Shown here in pieces: positions 1-7,952 of a stretch of DNA of 64,000 nucleotides. Position numbers and translations under genes: made by a program. This stretch comes from ZC4RG30 sp046347045. Lineage in GTDB: Bacteria; Pseudomonadota; Gammaproteobacteria; Steroidobacterales; Steroidobacteraceae. The notes under the pieces are model-generated. The model saw only the letters and a program-made list of their open reading frames with translations. It ran no database searches and was not told the DNA's origin. The DNA lies in contig JAXMGX010000003.1 of NCBI GenBank assembly GCA_046347045.1, forward strand, positions 248,001 to 312,000, in the 5' to 3' direction. Within the stretch, counting starts at the first letter, position 1. Each line of letters starts with the position of its first letter.

Positions 1-2085
1 GCCCCCGAGCTTGCCGTAGCCCAGCGCAGCCACGCGCACGGCGCGGCGCCCGCCATCCTCGCCTTCGCAACCGGGCACCCCGAGCTGCCCGGTCATCTGG
101 TTCCAGGCGAACTGCAGCGCACGCTGCACGATGATCTCGGCGATCTCGGTGAGCCGGTCGCTCACCGACATCAGCGGCAGTCGTGCCGACAGATCGGCCA
201 GCGCCACGCGGAACACCGCGGCCTGCTTGAAGCGGCACAGCGCCTCCACCTCGCGCTCCACATCGTCGACGGCCACCTCGGCCAGGCGCGCATTCAGTTC
301 GGTCTCGAGCTGCGCCCGGTCGGGCAGCGAATGGCGCCAGCGCTCGTCGATCAGCTCGTCGAGCAGCACCGGGCTTGCCGCGATCTGCGCGGCCAGGAAA
401 TCGCCGTGGCCGGCCACCTCCATCAGCCGCATGCGCGCGCCGCGATGCTCCACCAGCAGCGAGAAATACGCCGAGCGCTGGCCGATGGCTTCGAGCACGG
501 AGAAGATGCGCTTCAGCGCCGGCATGTCGCGCGCGGCCTGCTGCTCCGTGAGCAGCAGCTCCAGCAGCGCCTTCAGCCGCTTGCGGCCGGTCTCATGCAG
601 GCTGCGCAGGCGCGACCCCCCGCACAGCGACTCGAGCTGCGCCAGCAGCACCGCGGGCTCCCCGCTCACGGTCGCAAGCTGCTCGAGCAGCAGGCCGCGA
701 TCCAGGCCCGCCTCCCACAAGGGCGCAAGGTCGATGCTCGGGCGCGCTTCGCCCGCTGCGCCGCCATCGGCGAACAGCGCAGCGAAATGGCCGGCGACGA
801 TGCGACGCTGTTCATCCAGCGCGGCGCGCAGCGCCGCCGCGTCGGCGAAACCCAATGCCGCAGCGATGCGCGCCACGTCCTGCGCGCCCGCGGGCAGCGA
901 ATGGGTCTGCTCGTCGGCGAACATCTGCACGCGGTTTTCCACGCGCCGCAGGAACTCATAGGCGGTGGACAGCTCCGCCACCACTTCGTGCGGCAGCAGT
1001 CGCGCGCCGCTGAGCCGCGGCAGCACGGTGAGCAGCGAGGGCTGGCGCAGCGCGCCATCCTGTCCGCCGCGCACGAGCTGGAAGGCCTGCACGATGAACT
1101 CGATCTCGCGGATGCCGCCCGCGCCCAGCTTCAGGTTGTCCGCCTGCTCGCGCCGCGCCACATCGCGGCTGATCAGCGCCTTCATCTCGCGCAGCGAATC
1201 GAACACGCCGAAGTCGAGGTAGCGGCGGAACACGAAGGGTCGCAGCACCTCCTCGCGCAGCGACTCGAAAGCCGCAACGTTCGTGAGCGCGCGCGCCTTC
1301 ACGTATGCATAGCGTTCCCAGTCGCGGCCCTGCGACTGCAGGTAGTCCTCGAAGAATGAAAAGCTCGCCGCCAGCGGTCCGCTGTCCCCGAAGGGCCGCA
1401 GCCGCATGTCCACGCGGAACACGAAGCCATCCTCGGTCGCCGCATCGAGCAGGCGGATCAGCAGCCGTCCCTGCTTGATGAAGTATTCCTCGAGCTCGAT
1501 CACCGCCGGCCCGGTGGTTTCGCCCTGGCGCGGGAACAGGAAGATCAGGTCCACGTCCGAGGAGAAATTCAGCTCCCCACCGCCCAGCTTGCCCATGCCC
1601 AGCACCACCAGGCCGTCCTCGGGCTGCGGCACCGTGCCATGGCGCGGCGCCAGCAGTTGGGCCGCGAGGCTGGTGGAGCTTGCGATCATCGCGGCCGCCA
1701 GCGCCGATACCTCGCGCAGCGTCTGCTCGGTGCTGGCCGTGCCCGCGATGTCGCGCCATGCCAGCCGCACCATTTCGCGCCGGCGCAGGCGCCGCAGCGC
1801 GCGCATCAGATCCGCCTCGACCAGCGGCGTGTCGGCCATCAACCGCGCCAGCAGCGCCTCGTAGTCGGCAGGTGAACGCGGGGCCGCCAACGCGCCCTCG
1901 CTCCACAGTGCTGCGAGCAGCCCGTCATCCTGCAGCATCGAGCGCAGCACGAACTCGCTGCCGGTCAGCACGCCGTGAGCCTGCTGCAGCAGCGCAGGTT
2001 CCGCCTGCAGCAGCGCCCAGCTGGCGGGCGCGCGTTCGGCCAGCTCATCGAGCTGCCGTTGCGGCAGCAGTCCTGTCGGCGTCAT
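1..2085 (-). CDS. glnE: Bifunctional glutamine synthetase adenylyltransferase/adenylyl-removing enzyme GlnE (3' end cut by window edge)
   Basis: This enzyme adds AMP to glutamine synthetase and removes it, tuning nitrogen assimilation. The frame stays open from the ATG at 2085 to the window edge, giving 695 codons of a family that usually has about 950 residues. The N-terminal adenylyl-removing nucleotidyltransferase domain carries GMGKLGG at residues 163-169, followed by the DVDLIFLF strand. The last visible codons encode the second copy of the motif (GYGKLGG), which opens the adenylylating domain, so most of that domain lies outside the window. Both signature motifs in the right order and spacing make the call firm. 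The SDR gene upstream on the same strand ends about 50 bases before this start. Confidence 0.96.
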   Translation of the reverse strand, partial: MTPTGLLPQRQLDELAERAPASWALLQAEPALLQQAHGVLTGSEFVLRSMLQDDGLLAALWSEGALAAPRSPADYEALLARLMADTPLVEADLMRALRRLRRREMVRLAWRDIAGTASTEQTLREVSALAAAMIASSTSLAAQLLAPRHGTVPQPEDGLVVLGMGKLGGGELNFSSDVDLIFLFPRQGETTGPAVIELEEYFIKQGRLLIRLLDAATEDGFVFRVDMRLRPFGDSGPLAASFSFFEDYLQSQGRDWERYAYVKARALTNVAAFESLREEVLRPFVFRRYLDFGVFDSLREMKALISRDVARREQADNLKLGAGGIREIEFIVQAFQLVRGGQDGALRQPSLLTVLPRLSGARLLPHEVVAELSTAYEFLRRVENRVQMFADEQTHSLPAGAQDVARIAAALGFADAAALRAALDEQRRIVAGHFAALFADGGAAGEARPSIDLAPLWEAGLDRGLLLEQLATVSGEPAVLLAQLESLCGGSRLRSLHETGRKRLKALLELLLTEQQAARDMPALKRIFSVLEAIGQRSAYFSLLVEHRGARMRLMEVAGHGDFLAAQIAASPVLLDELIDERWRHSLPDRAQLETELNARLAEVAVDDVEREVEALCRFKQAAVFRVALADLSARLPLMSVSDRLTEIAEIIVQRALQFAWNQMTGQLGVPGCEGEDGGRRAVRVAALGYGKLGG

Positions 2086-2136
2086 CGCGGGCCTGGAGCT
2101 GCGCCACCGCCCATGATCGCAACCGGATGCACGGGG

Positions 2137-2892
2137 TTAGAGCTCAACCACGCCTCCATCCACGAACAGATCCACGCCAGTGATGAAGCTGGCCTCGTCC
2201 GAGCTCAGGAACAGCACCGCGCGGGCCACCTCTTCCGGCTCTCCCATGCGGCGCATCGGCGTGTTGGCGATCATCCGCTCGCGCAGCGCGTCCACCGCAG
2301 CGGGGCTCATGCCCACGTTGCGGTTGATCAGCGGCGTCTCGGTGGGACCGGGGCTGACCATGTTCACGCGGATGCCGCGCGCGAGCAGTTCCACCGCGAA
2401 GATGCGCGCCGCGGCGCGCAGGCCCGCCTTGGCGGCGGCATAGATCACGTTGCCCGGCACCGCAAGCACACTGCCGATGGAACCGGTGAAGACGATGGCG
2501 CCTCCCTTGCCCATCAGCGGCAGCGCCTTCTGCGCGGCGAAGAAGCAGCCCTTGAGGTTCACCGCATGCACTTCGTCCCAGCGCTCGGGCGTGACTTCGG
2601 GAATGGGCGCGAAGGTGCCGATGCCGGCATTGACGAACAGCACATCGATGCGCCCATGCCGCGCCTTCACCGCGGCAATCGCCGCATCGAGGCTGGACAG
2701 GTCGGCGATGTCGGAACGGATGGCCAGCGCGCCCGCACCCAGTTCCTTCTCCACCTCGGCCAGGGTCTTCGGATCACGTCCGGTGACCACCACTTTCGCG
2801 CCCTCGGCCGCATAGCCCAGTGCCGCCGCGCGGCCGATGCCGCTGTTGCCGCCGATCACGACGGCCACCTTGTCCCTGAATCGCATGCTCAT
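2137..2892 (-). CDS. Short-chain dehydrogenase/reductase (SDR)
   Basis: A 251-residue classical SDR, a cytosolic NAD(P)-dependent oxidoreductase acting on an alcohol or ketone. The Rossmann motif GGNSGIG is at residues 14-20, the NAG motif near 90, and the catalytic Ser and Tyr-x3-Lys (YAAAK) near 138-155. The C-terminus (ITGVDLFVDGGV) is typical of the family. The substrate cannot be read from sequence. A SnoaL-like gene on the same strand ends 30 bases upstream of this start, so the two are probably cotranscribed. The start could be the first or the second Met (MSM), which makes little difference. Confidence 0.9.
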   Translation of the reverse strand: MSMRFRDKVAVVIGGNSGIGRAAALGYAAEGAKVVVTGRDPKTLAEVEKELGAGALAIRSDIADLSSLDAAIAAVKARHGRIDVLFVNAGIGTFAPIPEVTPERWDEVHAVNLKGCFFAAQKALPLMGKGGAIVFTGSIGSVLAVPGNVIYAAAKAGLRAAARIFAVELLARGIRVNMVSPGPTETPLINRNVGMSPAAVDALRERMIANTPMRRMGEPEEVARAVLFLSSDEASFITGVDLFVDGGVVEL

Positions 2893-2922
2893 GTCGCAGT
2901 CCCGCGCCTGGCGCTCGTTCGT

Positions 2923-3312
2923 CTAGAAAAGTGGATTGGTGTTCACCGGATTCGCGGGCACTTCCATCAGCACATCCCAGTGCTCGAGGATTGCCCTGCC
3001 GTCGGTGCGGAAGATGTCGACCACCGCCAGGCCCGCATCGCCCGGATGGCGCTTCACGTGCACATGGCAGATCACGAAATCGCCGTCGACGAAGGCCCGG
3101 TGGATGACGGTGCTGGCCTCGGGCGAGCGCAGGCGGATCATGTCGAGGAAGGCCTTCAGCGCATCGCGTCCGGGCGGCGCCAGCGAACTGTGCTGCACGT
3201 AGTCGGGCGAGATGTAACGGTCGACCTTCGAGGAATCCTGCGCGATCAGCACCTCGCGATACATCTCCAGCACGAAATCCAGTTTCTGCTGCTCATCGGC
3301 CGTCCGCGCCAT
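2923..3312 (-). CDS. SnoaL-like / NTF2-fold protein
   Basis: A 129-residue protein starting MARTADEQQK. The pattern YVQHSS-x3-PPGRDALKAF in the first half and the ending HWDVLMEVPANPVNTNPLF match the SnoaL-like polyketide-cyclase/ester-hydrolase branch of the NTF2 fold. Members are small cytosolic enzymes or binding proteins of mixed function. The ATG at 3312 was chosen because family homology begins there; a longer open frame to 3480 would run into ald. It sits 13 bases downstream of ald and just upstream of an SDR, so ald, this gene and the SDR may be one transcript. No substrate can be named. Confidence 0.85.
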   Translation of the reverse strand: MARTADEQQKLDFVLEMYREVLIAQDSSKVDRYISPDYVQHSSLAPPGRDALKAFLDMIRLRSPEASTVIHRAFVDGDFVICHVHVKRHPGDAGLAVVDIFRTDGRAILEHWDVLMEVPANPVNTNPLF

Positions 3313-3325
3313 CCATCCCCCTCGT

Positions 3326-4423
3326 TCAGGGCCGCAGCGGCAAACCCAGCGCGCGCGCCACCGGCTCGCTGCGGATCTCGCCATCTGCAACATTGAGGCC
3401 CCGCCTGAAGTGAGGGTCCGCGCTGAGCGCGGCTGCGATTCCCTTGTCGGCGAGGGCCTTGATGTAGGGCAGTGTGGCATGCGTCAGCGCCGCCGTCGAC
3501 GTGCGCGGCACCGCGCCCGGCATGTTGGTCACGCAGTAATGCACCACACCCGCATCGATGAAGGTGGGCGCATCGTGGCTGGTGGGCCGGCTGGTCTCGA
3601 AGCAGCCACCCTGGTCGATGGCGATGTCCACCAGCACGGAGCCGGCGCGCATGCCTTGCACCATGGCGCGGGTCACGAGCCTGGGCGCGGCCTCGCCCCG
3701 GATCAGCACCGACCCCACCACCACGTCGGCGCCCTGCACCAGGCGCTCCACCGCATCGCGCGTGGAGTACTCGGTCTTGAGCCCATGCCCGAACTCGGCG
3801 GAGAGCTGGCGCAGCCGTGGCAGCGAGCGATCGACAATGGTCACATCCGCGCCCATCCCCACCGCCATCTGCGCCGCGTGACTGCCGGCCACGCCGCCGC
3901 CCAGCACCACCACCTTCGCCGGCAGCACACCGGGCACGCCGCCCAGCAGCAACCCCGCGCCACCTTGGGCCTTCATCAAGCACTGCGAGGCCACGGCAAT
4001 AGACATGCGCCCGGCGATCTCGCTCATCGGCGCCAGCAACGGCAGCGTGCCATCCGGCGCGGTGATGGTTTCATAGGCGATGGCGGTGGCGCCGGAGGCC
4101 ATCAGGTTCTCGGCCTGCGCGCGGTCGGCCGCCAGGTGCAGGTAGGTGAACAGCGCCTGCCCCGGCTTCAGACGCCGGCATTCCTGTGGCTGCGGTTCCT
4201 TCACCTTGACGATGAGTTCGGCGCGCGCGAACAGCGTTTCCACGTCGGCGTTGATGCGCGCGCCGGCGGCCACGTAGGCCGCGTCATCGAAGCCGGCGCC
4301 GATTCCTGCCCCGGCCTCGACCTCCACCTCGTGTCCTGCCGCGGTGAGCTCGCGCACGCCGGCGGGCGTGAGCGCTACACGGTATTCGCGGTTCTTGATC
4401 TCGCGCGGGACTGCGATTCGCAT
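3326..4423 (-). CDS. ald: Alanine dehydrogenase
   Basis: This NAD-dependent cytosolic enzyme interconverts L-alanine with pyruvate plus ammonia. The 365-residue length is normal for the family. Residues corresponding to the known active site are present at the canonical numbers: Arg15 (NREYRV), Lys75 (KVKEPQ) and His96 (TYLHLAAD). The Rossmann motif GGGVAGSHAA and the DIAIDQGG segment follow. The gene begins 66 bases after the end of a strong terminator on the same strand, which belongs to a structured RNA candidate, so its leader may be regulatory. A 5-bp inverted repeat (TGTCC/GGACA, 4470-4489) lies in that leader. Confidence 0.96.
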   Translation of the reverse strand: MRIAVPREIKNREYRVALTPAGVRELTAAGHEVEVEAGAGIGAGFDDAAYVAAGARINADVETLFARAELIVKVKEPQPQECRRLKPGQALFTYLHLAADRAQAENLMASGATAIAYETITAPDGTLPLLAPMSEIAGRMSIAVASQCLMKAQGGAGLLLGGVPGVLPAKVVVLGGGVAGSHAAQMAVGMGADVTIVDRSLPRLRQLSAEFGHGLKTEYSTRDAVERLVQGADVVVGSVLIRGEAAPRLVTRAMVQGMRAGSVLVDIAIDQGGCFETSRPTSHDAPTFIDAGVVHYCVTNMPGAVPRTSTAALTHATLPYIKALADKGIAAALSADPHFRRGLNVADGEIRSEPVARALGLPLRP

Positions 4424-4454
4424 GGTGGTTCTCCGTTGCGGAAGCGCTCAAGAA

Positions 4455-4567
4455 TATCGAGACGCAACGTGTCCTAAACACCGCGGACAAAAAAAAGCCC
4501 CGTCAGAGACGGGGCTAAAATATAACGTGGAAACGGGGGGTCTTGTTCCACGACTATCGAGACGCAA
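4455..4567. repeat. 13-bp direct repeat, two copies exactly 100 bp apart
   Basis: The sequence TATCGAGACGCAA occurs at 4455-4467 and again at 4555-4567. One copy lies in the ald leader. The other forms part of the first stem of the RNA candidate, so the pair brackets the terminator. A 13-base match this close is unlikely by chance in a 250-bp interval. Flanking bases do not match, so this is not simply a longer tandem duplication. Confidence 0.75.
4489..4516 (-). terminator. Rho-independent terminator (minus strand)
   Basis: A perfect 9-bp stem (AGCCCCGTC at 4496-4504 with GACGGGGCT at 4508-4516) closes a 3-base loop. On the minus strand it is followed directly by eight T residues (4496-4489). 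The T-tract on one side only fixes the direction. It ends transcripts arriving from the lysR side, including the RNA candidate, before ald. Confidence 0.9.
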
Positions 4568-4592
4568 ACACTGAAAAACAGCGTTTGTCTCT
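4489..4592 (-). ncRNA. Candidate structured small RNA or ald leader/attenuator
   Basis: Read on the minus strand, the 245-bp gap between lysR and ald holds three consecutive stem-loops. SL1 (4591-4559) has a GAGAC/GUCUC outer stem and an AAACGCUG/CAGUGUUU inner stem closing a U5 loop. One inner pair is G-U, which would be an A-C mismatch if the plus strand were transcribed, so the fold favours the minus strand. SL2 (4552-4526) pairs CGUGGAAC with GUUUCCACG around a loop holding six C residues. SL3 (4516-4496) is a terminator followed by eight U. A TATTAT box at 4604-4599 would start transcription near 4592, at the foot of SL1; no good -35 is visible. It may be a trans-acting RNA with a C-rich loop, a cis leader of ald, or only the 3' UTR of lysR. 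Confidence 0.5.
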
Positions 4593-4668
4593 GGAGGAAT
4601 AATACCGCAGTGCGGCCTTCAACGTAATGACAATTTTGTTGTCGTCGTTCACAAACACTGCATCCGAT

Positions 4669-5652
4669 TCACAAAGCGTGAAATCCGCCAATACTGTCGT
4701 CGGCAACCAACAGTCCCGGGCGGCCGAGCTGGGCGTGTTGCGACGCAATAGCTTCATCTCCCCTGCGAACCGCTTCACGCAGGAAGCTCAGCAGCGGCGC
4801 GGCATCCAGCGATTTTGCCTTCGGCCCCACCGTCATCACGCGGGCCACGGGATCGAACACCGGACCGCAGGCGAGAACCCGCCCCGCCCGCAATTGCGAA
4901 GCAATCTCTATGTCGAAGAACACGCCCACGCCCTTGCCGGCCAGGATCATCTGCAGCAGCACGTCCATGAAAGGCGGACGTCCGACGATGTTGCCGGGAG
5001 AAACTCCCTTGCGCGCGAACTGCTCCAGCGTCCACTGCGTGAAGCGGAAATGGTCGGGCAGCAGCAGGAAGGGCAGATCGTTGAGCTGGCGCTGTCCCTG
5101 CAGCACCGGCCGCACCAGCTTCGGCGCGCCATACAGCGAGCAGCCTATGCGCGAAATCACTTCGGCATCGCCGCTGCTGGCGTAGTCGGGCAGACCGCCG
5201 GTGTACAGCAGCACGTCGCATTCGCCGTGACGCACGGCCTGCGTGCCATCCATGGTCGGTGAAAAGGGCACGAATTCCAGCTCGATATGCGGATGCGCCT
5301 CCTGGAAACGCGCCAGACCCGGCTTGATGCGCCGGTCCATCAGCAGCGGCCCCACGCATACGCGCAGGTGAATGGGCGCGGCGGCCGGCACATTGCGCCG
5401 CGCCGCGGTCAGCGCGGTCTGCGCTGCAACCAGCTCGCGGGCGCGCTGCAGGAAGTTGCGACCTTCGCTCGACAGCTCCGAGGTGGCGCCACGCCGGCGA
5501 TCGAAGAGCAGGTAGCCGAGGTAGCGTTCCATCGACTTGATCTGCGAGCTCACCGAGGGCTGGCTGATACCCAACCTGTCGGCGGCGCGCCGGAAATTGC
5601 CGTCTTCGGCGACGGCCACGAAAACCTCGAGCTTGCGGAACGTAAGCGCCAT
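4669..5652 (-). CDS. LysR-family transcriptional regulator
   Basis: A 327-residue LTTR. The N-terminal winged helix-turn-helix is typical (MALTFRKLEVFVAVAEDGNF, then AADRLGISQPSVSSQIKSME), and the periplasmic-binding-protein-like effector domain runs from about residue 90 to the end. The ATG at 5652 was chosen because the HTH begins there, with a G-rich SD (GGGGGG) just upstream. An upstream extension to 5853 would translate the AT-rich promoter and is unlikely. It is divergent from a TetR gene, and a dyad of the LysR-box type lies between them at 5721-5735. The neighbouring genes do not identify the effector. Confidence 0.93.
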   Translation of the reverse strand: MALTFRKLEVFVAVAEDGNFRRAADRLGISQPSVSSQIKSMERYLGYLLFDRRRGATSELSSEGRNFLQRARELVAAQTALTAARRNVPAAAPIHLRVCVGPLLMDRRIKPGLARFQEAHPHIELEFVPFSPTMDGTQAVRHGECDVLLYTGGLPDYASSGDAEVISRIGCSLYGAPKLVRPVLQGQRQLNDLPFLLLPDHFRFTQWTLEQFARKGVSPGNIVGRPPFMDVLLQMILAGKGVGVFFDIEIASQLRAGRVLACGPVFDPVARVMTVGPKAKSLDAAPLLSFLREAVRRGDEAIASQHAQLGRPGLLVADDSIGGFHAL

Positions 5653-5720
5653 ACACCCCCCATTTCTTGGTCGCCGCAGACAATCGGCTATCACCCCTCC
5701 GCAGGCAACGGAGTGAGTGG

Positions 5721-5735
5721 TTATTAATCGTATAA
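5721..5735. promoter_or_regulatory. Candidate LysR box in the lysR-tetR intergenic region
   Basis: TTAT-N7-ATAA is a 15-bp dyad of the T-N11-A form used by LysR regulators. It lies 69 bp upstream of the lysR start and 73 bp upstream of the tetR start. The surrounding 80 bases are strikingly AT-rich compared with the rest of the window, as expected for divergent promoters. I could not fix individual -10/-35 boxes. Confidence 0.5.
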
Positions 5736-5807
5736 GTTCAGACCTATTACTGGTACTACTTGTTATGGGTATTTTATTTATTGAAGTTAAGATAATAATA
5801 TTCGCAC

Positions 5808-6452
5808 ATGCGCACGGCGCCACTTGCCCGCAGACCGGGTCGCCCGCCTGCACATCAGCCCGCCGCCAGGGATCAGATTCTCGACGCGCTGGTGCGCCTG
5901 CTCGACACCCAGCCCCTGGTGCGGCCCAGCCTGCGCACAGTGGCCCACGCGGCTGGCGTCACCCCTGCCCTGGTGCACTACCACTTCGACGACCTGGTCG
6001 GCTTGATGCGCGGCCTGCGCGCCGAACGGGCACTGCCCATGCTGCGCCCGGTGCTGCGCGATCTGCAGTTGGGCCAGCCCAACGCGGGCGCAGCGCTCGC
6101 CCGCTTCCTGCACAAGTGGACCGCGCTGGGCCTGCGCCATCCCTGGCTGACCGCCTGCCTGCTGCAGCCCGCGCAGGCCCTGGATCCGGACGATGAATGC
6201 GGCGGCATCGTGCGCGCGGCGGTGAGCGCGGCGCAGCGCCAGGGCGCGCTGCGGGCCGACCTGCCCGACAGTTACATCGCGCTGCTGCTGCTGTCGCTGG
6301 GCGCCATGCCGCATCTGGCGCGGACCACGCTGGGAGCGGGTATCGACCAGCAGGCGCTGGCCGATGCCGGGAGCGCAGCCGCGCTCACATTGCAGCATCT
6401 GTCGGTGTTGCAGAGCGGTGTCGCGCGCAGCACTGCTGCGCACGCGCCCTAG
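5808..6452 (+). CDS. TetR/AcrR-family transcriptional regulator
   Basis: A 214-residue regulator. After a short basic leader (RRPGRPPAHQPAARDQILDA), the HTH reads PSLRTVAHAAGVTPALVHYHFDDLVGLM, the usual TetR DNA-recognition helix ending in the YHF motif near residue 63. The C-terminal two thirds is the all-helical ligand domain. It is divergent from lysR across an AT-rich intergenic region and convergent with the sulfotransferase gene, overlapping its 3' end by 4 bases. The ligand and targets are unknown; self-regulation and control of lysR are plausible. Confidence 0.88.
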   Translation: MRTAPLARRPGRPPAHQPAARDQILDALVRLLDTQPLVRPSLRTVAHAAGVTPALVHYHFDDLVGLMRGLRAERALPMLRPVLRDLQLGQPNAGAALARFLHKWTALGLRHPWLTACLLQPAQALDPDDECGGIVRAAVSAAQRQGALRADLPDSYIALLLLSLGAMPHLARTTLGAGIDQQALADAGSAAALTLQHLSVLQSGVARSTAAHAP

Positions 6453-7258
6453 AGCCCGCGCCAGGACTCCACGTCGTATCCGAGCACGTCGAAGTCGCGC
6501 GCATAGAGCTTGCGCACACGCGCTGCCAGTTCCGGCGTGTACACCGGCGCCTCGTTCTTGGGGCTCACGTTGCGCTCGGTGCCGAGGATGGCTTCCATCG
6601 CAGGCCCCTCGAGGCCGATGCGCGCGAATATCTCGCGCAGTCCGGCCTGGAACTCACCCTCCATGCGGAAGCAGCGCTCGTAGCGGATATCGTCCATCAG
6701 CAGCACGTGGTACTGGTCGTCCCAGTGATGGTCGCGTTTGCCGGCGGGCTGGCTCTCCACGTAGTCGAGGAAGGTGGTGAAGGGAATTGCGCTGGCTTGT
6801 CCGCCGCCGGGCAACCCCGCGCGGCGTGCAAAGGCGCGCAGCCGCGGCAGTTCGCGGCGCCGGATGCTGCGCGAATAGCCCTGTTCATGCCCATAGGCGA
6901 ACTTGTTCTGCCACGCCGAGCGCAGCCGCGCGTAGGGATTGCGCACGAAGCAGTAGAAGCGGTATTCGCCCGGGAAGCGGAAGGCATGGGCGTAATCGCG
7001 GATGCGCGCGAACTGGAACTCCCGCGCCTTCCTGAACAGTCGATAGCGCCCTTCCGAAGGATCGGTGATGCCGAACACCGCGCGCATGCCATCGGTCAAC
7101 GCCTGGCGGAACGACTTGGTTCCCACCTTGGGATTCAGCACCACCACCGTGCGGTGGTCGCGGTTGACATAGGTCTTGAAGGGGCTGAAGTGCCTGCGGC
7201 CCAGAATACGGAAGAAGCCCGGCCAGCCCGGCGCCGCGCGCATCGGGAATTGAGACAT
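6449..7258 (-). CDS. Sulfotransferase family 2-like protein
   Basis: A 269-residue protein of the sulfotransferase family 2 type, transferring sulfate from PAPS to a carbohydrate or other acceptor. The 5'-phosphosulfate-binding segment reads VVVLNPKVGTKSF (residues 38-50). The 3'-phosphate-binding motif FVRNPYARLRSAW lies at about 104-116. No signal peptide is evident. The acceptor is unknown. It stands alone, convergent with tetR and divergent from the LemA gene, with no sulfate-activation genes in view. Confidence 0.82.
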   Translation of the reverse strand: MSQFPMRAAPGWPGFFRILGRRHFSPFKTYVNRDHRTVVVLNPKVGTKSFRQALTDGMRAVFGITDPSEGRYRLFRKAREFQFARIRDYAHAFRFPGEYRFYCFVRNPYARLRSAWQNKFAYGHEQGYSRSIRRRELPRLRAFARRAGLPGGGQASAIPFTTFLDYVESQPAGKRDHHWDDQYHVLLMDDIRYERCFRMEGEFQAGLREIFARIGLEGPAMEAILGTERNVSPKNEAPVYTPELAARVRKLYARDFDVLGYDVESWRGL

Positions 7259-7335
7259 GGACCGATCCTAGCCGCTGGGGGTTTCGTGGTACATAGCGAA
7301 AGTCCGGCTGTGCTCCGGGCTCAAGGGAGTGTGCC

Positions 7336-7923
7336 ATGGCGTTCTTCGCGGTCCTCGTCATCATTGTCGTTGTCGCGGTCTGGGTCATCGGGCTGTACAA
7401 CGGCCTCGTCACCTCGCGCAACGGATTCAAGAACGCATTCGCGCAGATCGACGTGCAGCTCACGCGCCGCAACGATCTCATCCCCAACCTGGTGGAAACC
7501 GCCAAGGGCTATCTGAAGCACGAGCGCGAGACACTCGAGGCGGTGATCGCTGCACGCAATTCGGCGGTGGCCGGGCTCAAGGCCGTGGCCTCCGATCCCG
7601 GCAATGCCAGCGCCATCGCGCAGCTTTCCGGCGCCGAACAGGGTCTTTCGGGCGCCATGGGCCGGCTGTTCGCCGTGATGGAGTCGTATCCTGATCTCAA
7701 GGCCAGCGCCAACATGACGCAGCTTTCGGAGGAACTCACCTCCACCGAGAACCGCATCGCCTTCGCGCGTCAGGCCTTCAACGACGCCGTGCTCCACTAC
7801 AACAACTCGCGCGAGGTGTTTCCGGGGTCGCTGGTGGCGGGATGGTTCAACTTCCAGCCGGCGAAGATGCTCGAGCTGCCGGAAGCCTCGAAGCGCGAGG
7901 CGCCGAAGGTCAGCTTCTCCTAG
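7336..7923 (+). CDS. lemA: LemA family protein
   Basis: A 195-residue membrane-anchored coiled-helix protein. One N-terminal transmembrane segment (residues 3-20) is followed by the family hallmark NAFAQIDVQLTRRNDLIPNLVETAKGY and long helices ending at LVAGWFNFQPAKMLELPE. LemA proteins face the periplasm in Gram-negative bacteria, and their role is poorly defined. It is followed 29 bases later by an M48 metalloprotease gene, a recurrent pairing that suggests a joint role in envelope protein quality control. Confidence 0.95.
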   Translation: MAFFAVLVIIVVVAVWVIGLYNGLVTSRNGFKNAFAQIDVQLTRRNDLIPNLVETAKGYLKHERETLEAVIAARNSAVAGLKAVASDPGNASAIAQLSGAEQGLSGAMGRLFAVMESYPDLKASANMTQLSEELTSTENRIAFARQAFNDAVLHYNNSREVFPGSLVAGWFNFQPAKMLELPEASKREAPKVSFS

Positions 7924-7952
7924 AAGATTCGCCCGGCCTCACGCCGACCGCG

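Noticed and set aside
5653..5853. N-terminal extension of the LysR protein
   Set aside because: The extra codons translate the AT-rich divergent promoter, and the LysR fold begins at the ATG at 5652.
7842..7952. Upstream extension of the M48 protease into lemA
   Set aside because: It would overlap lemA by about 80 bases and adds a non-homologous leader before the transmembrane region; ATG at 7953 fits better.
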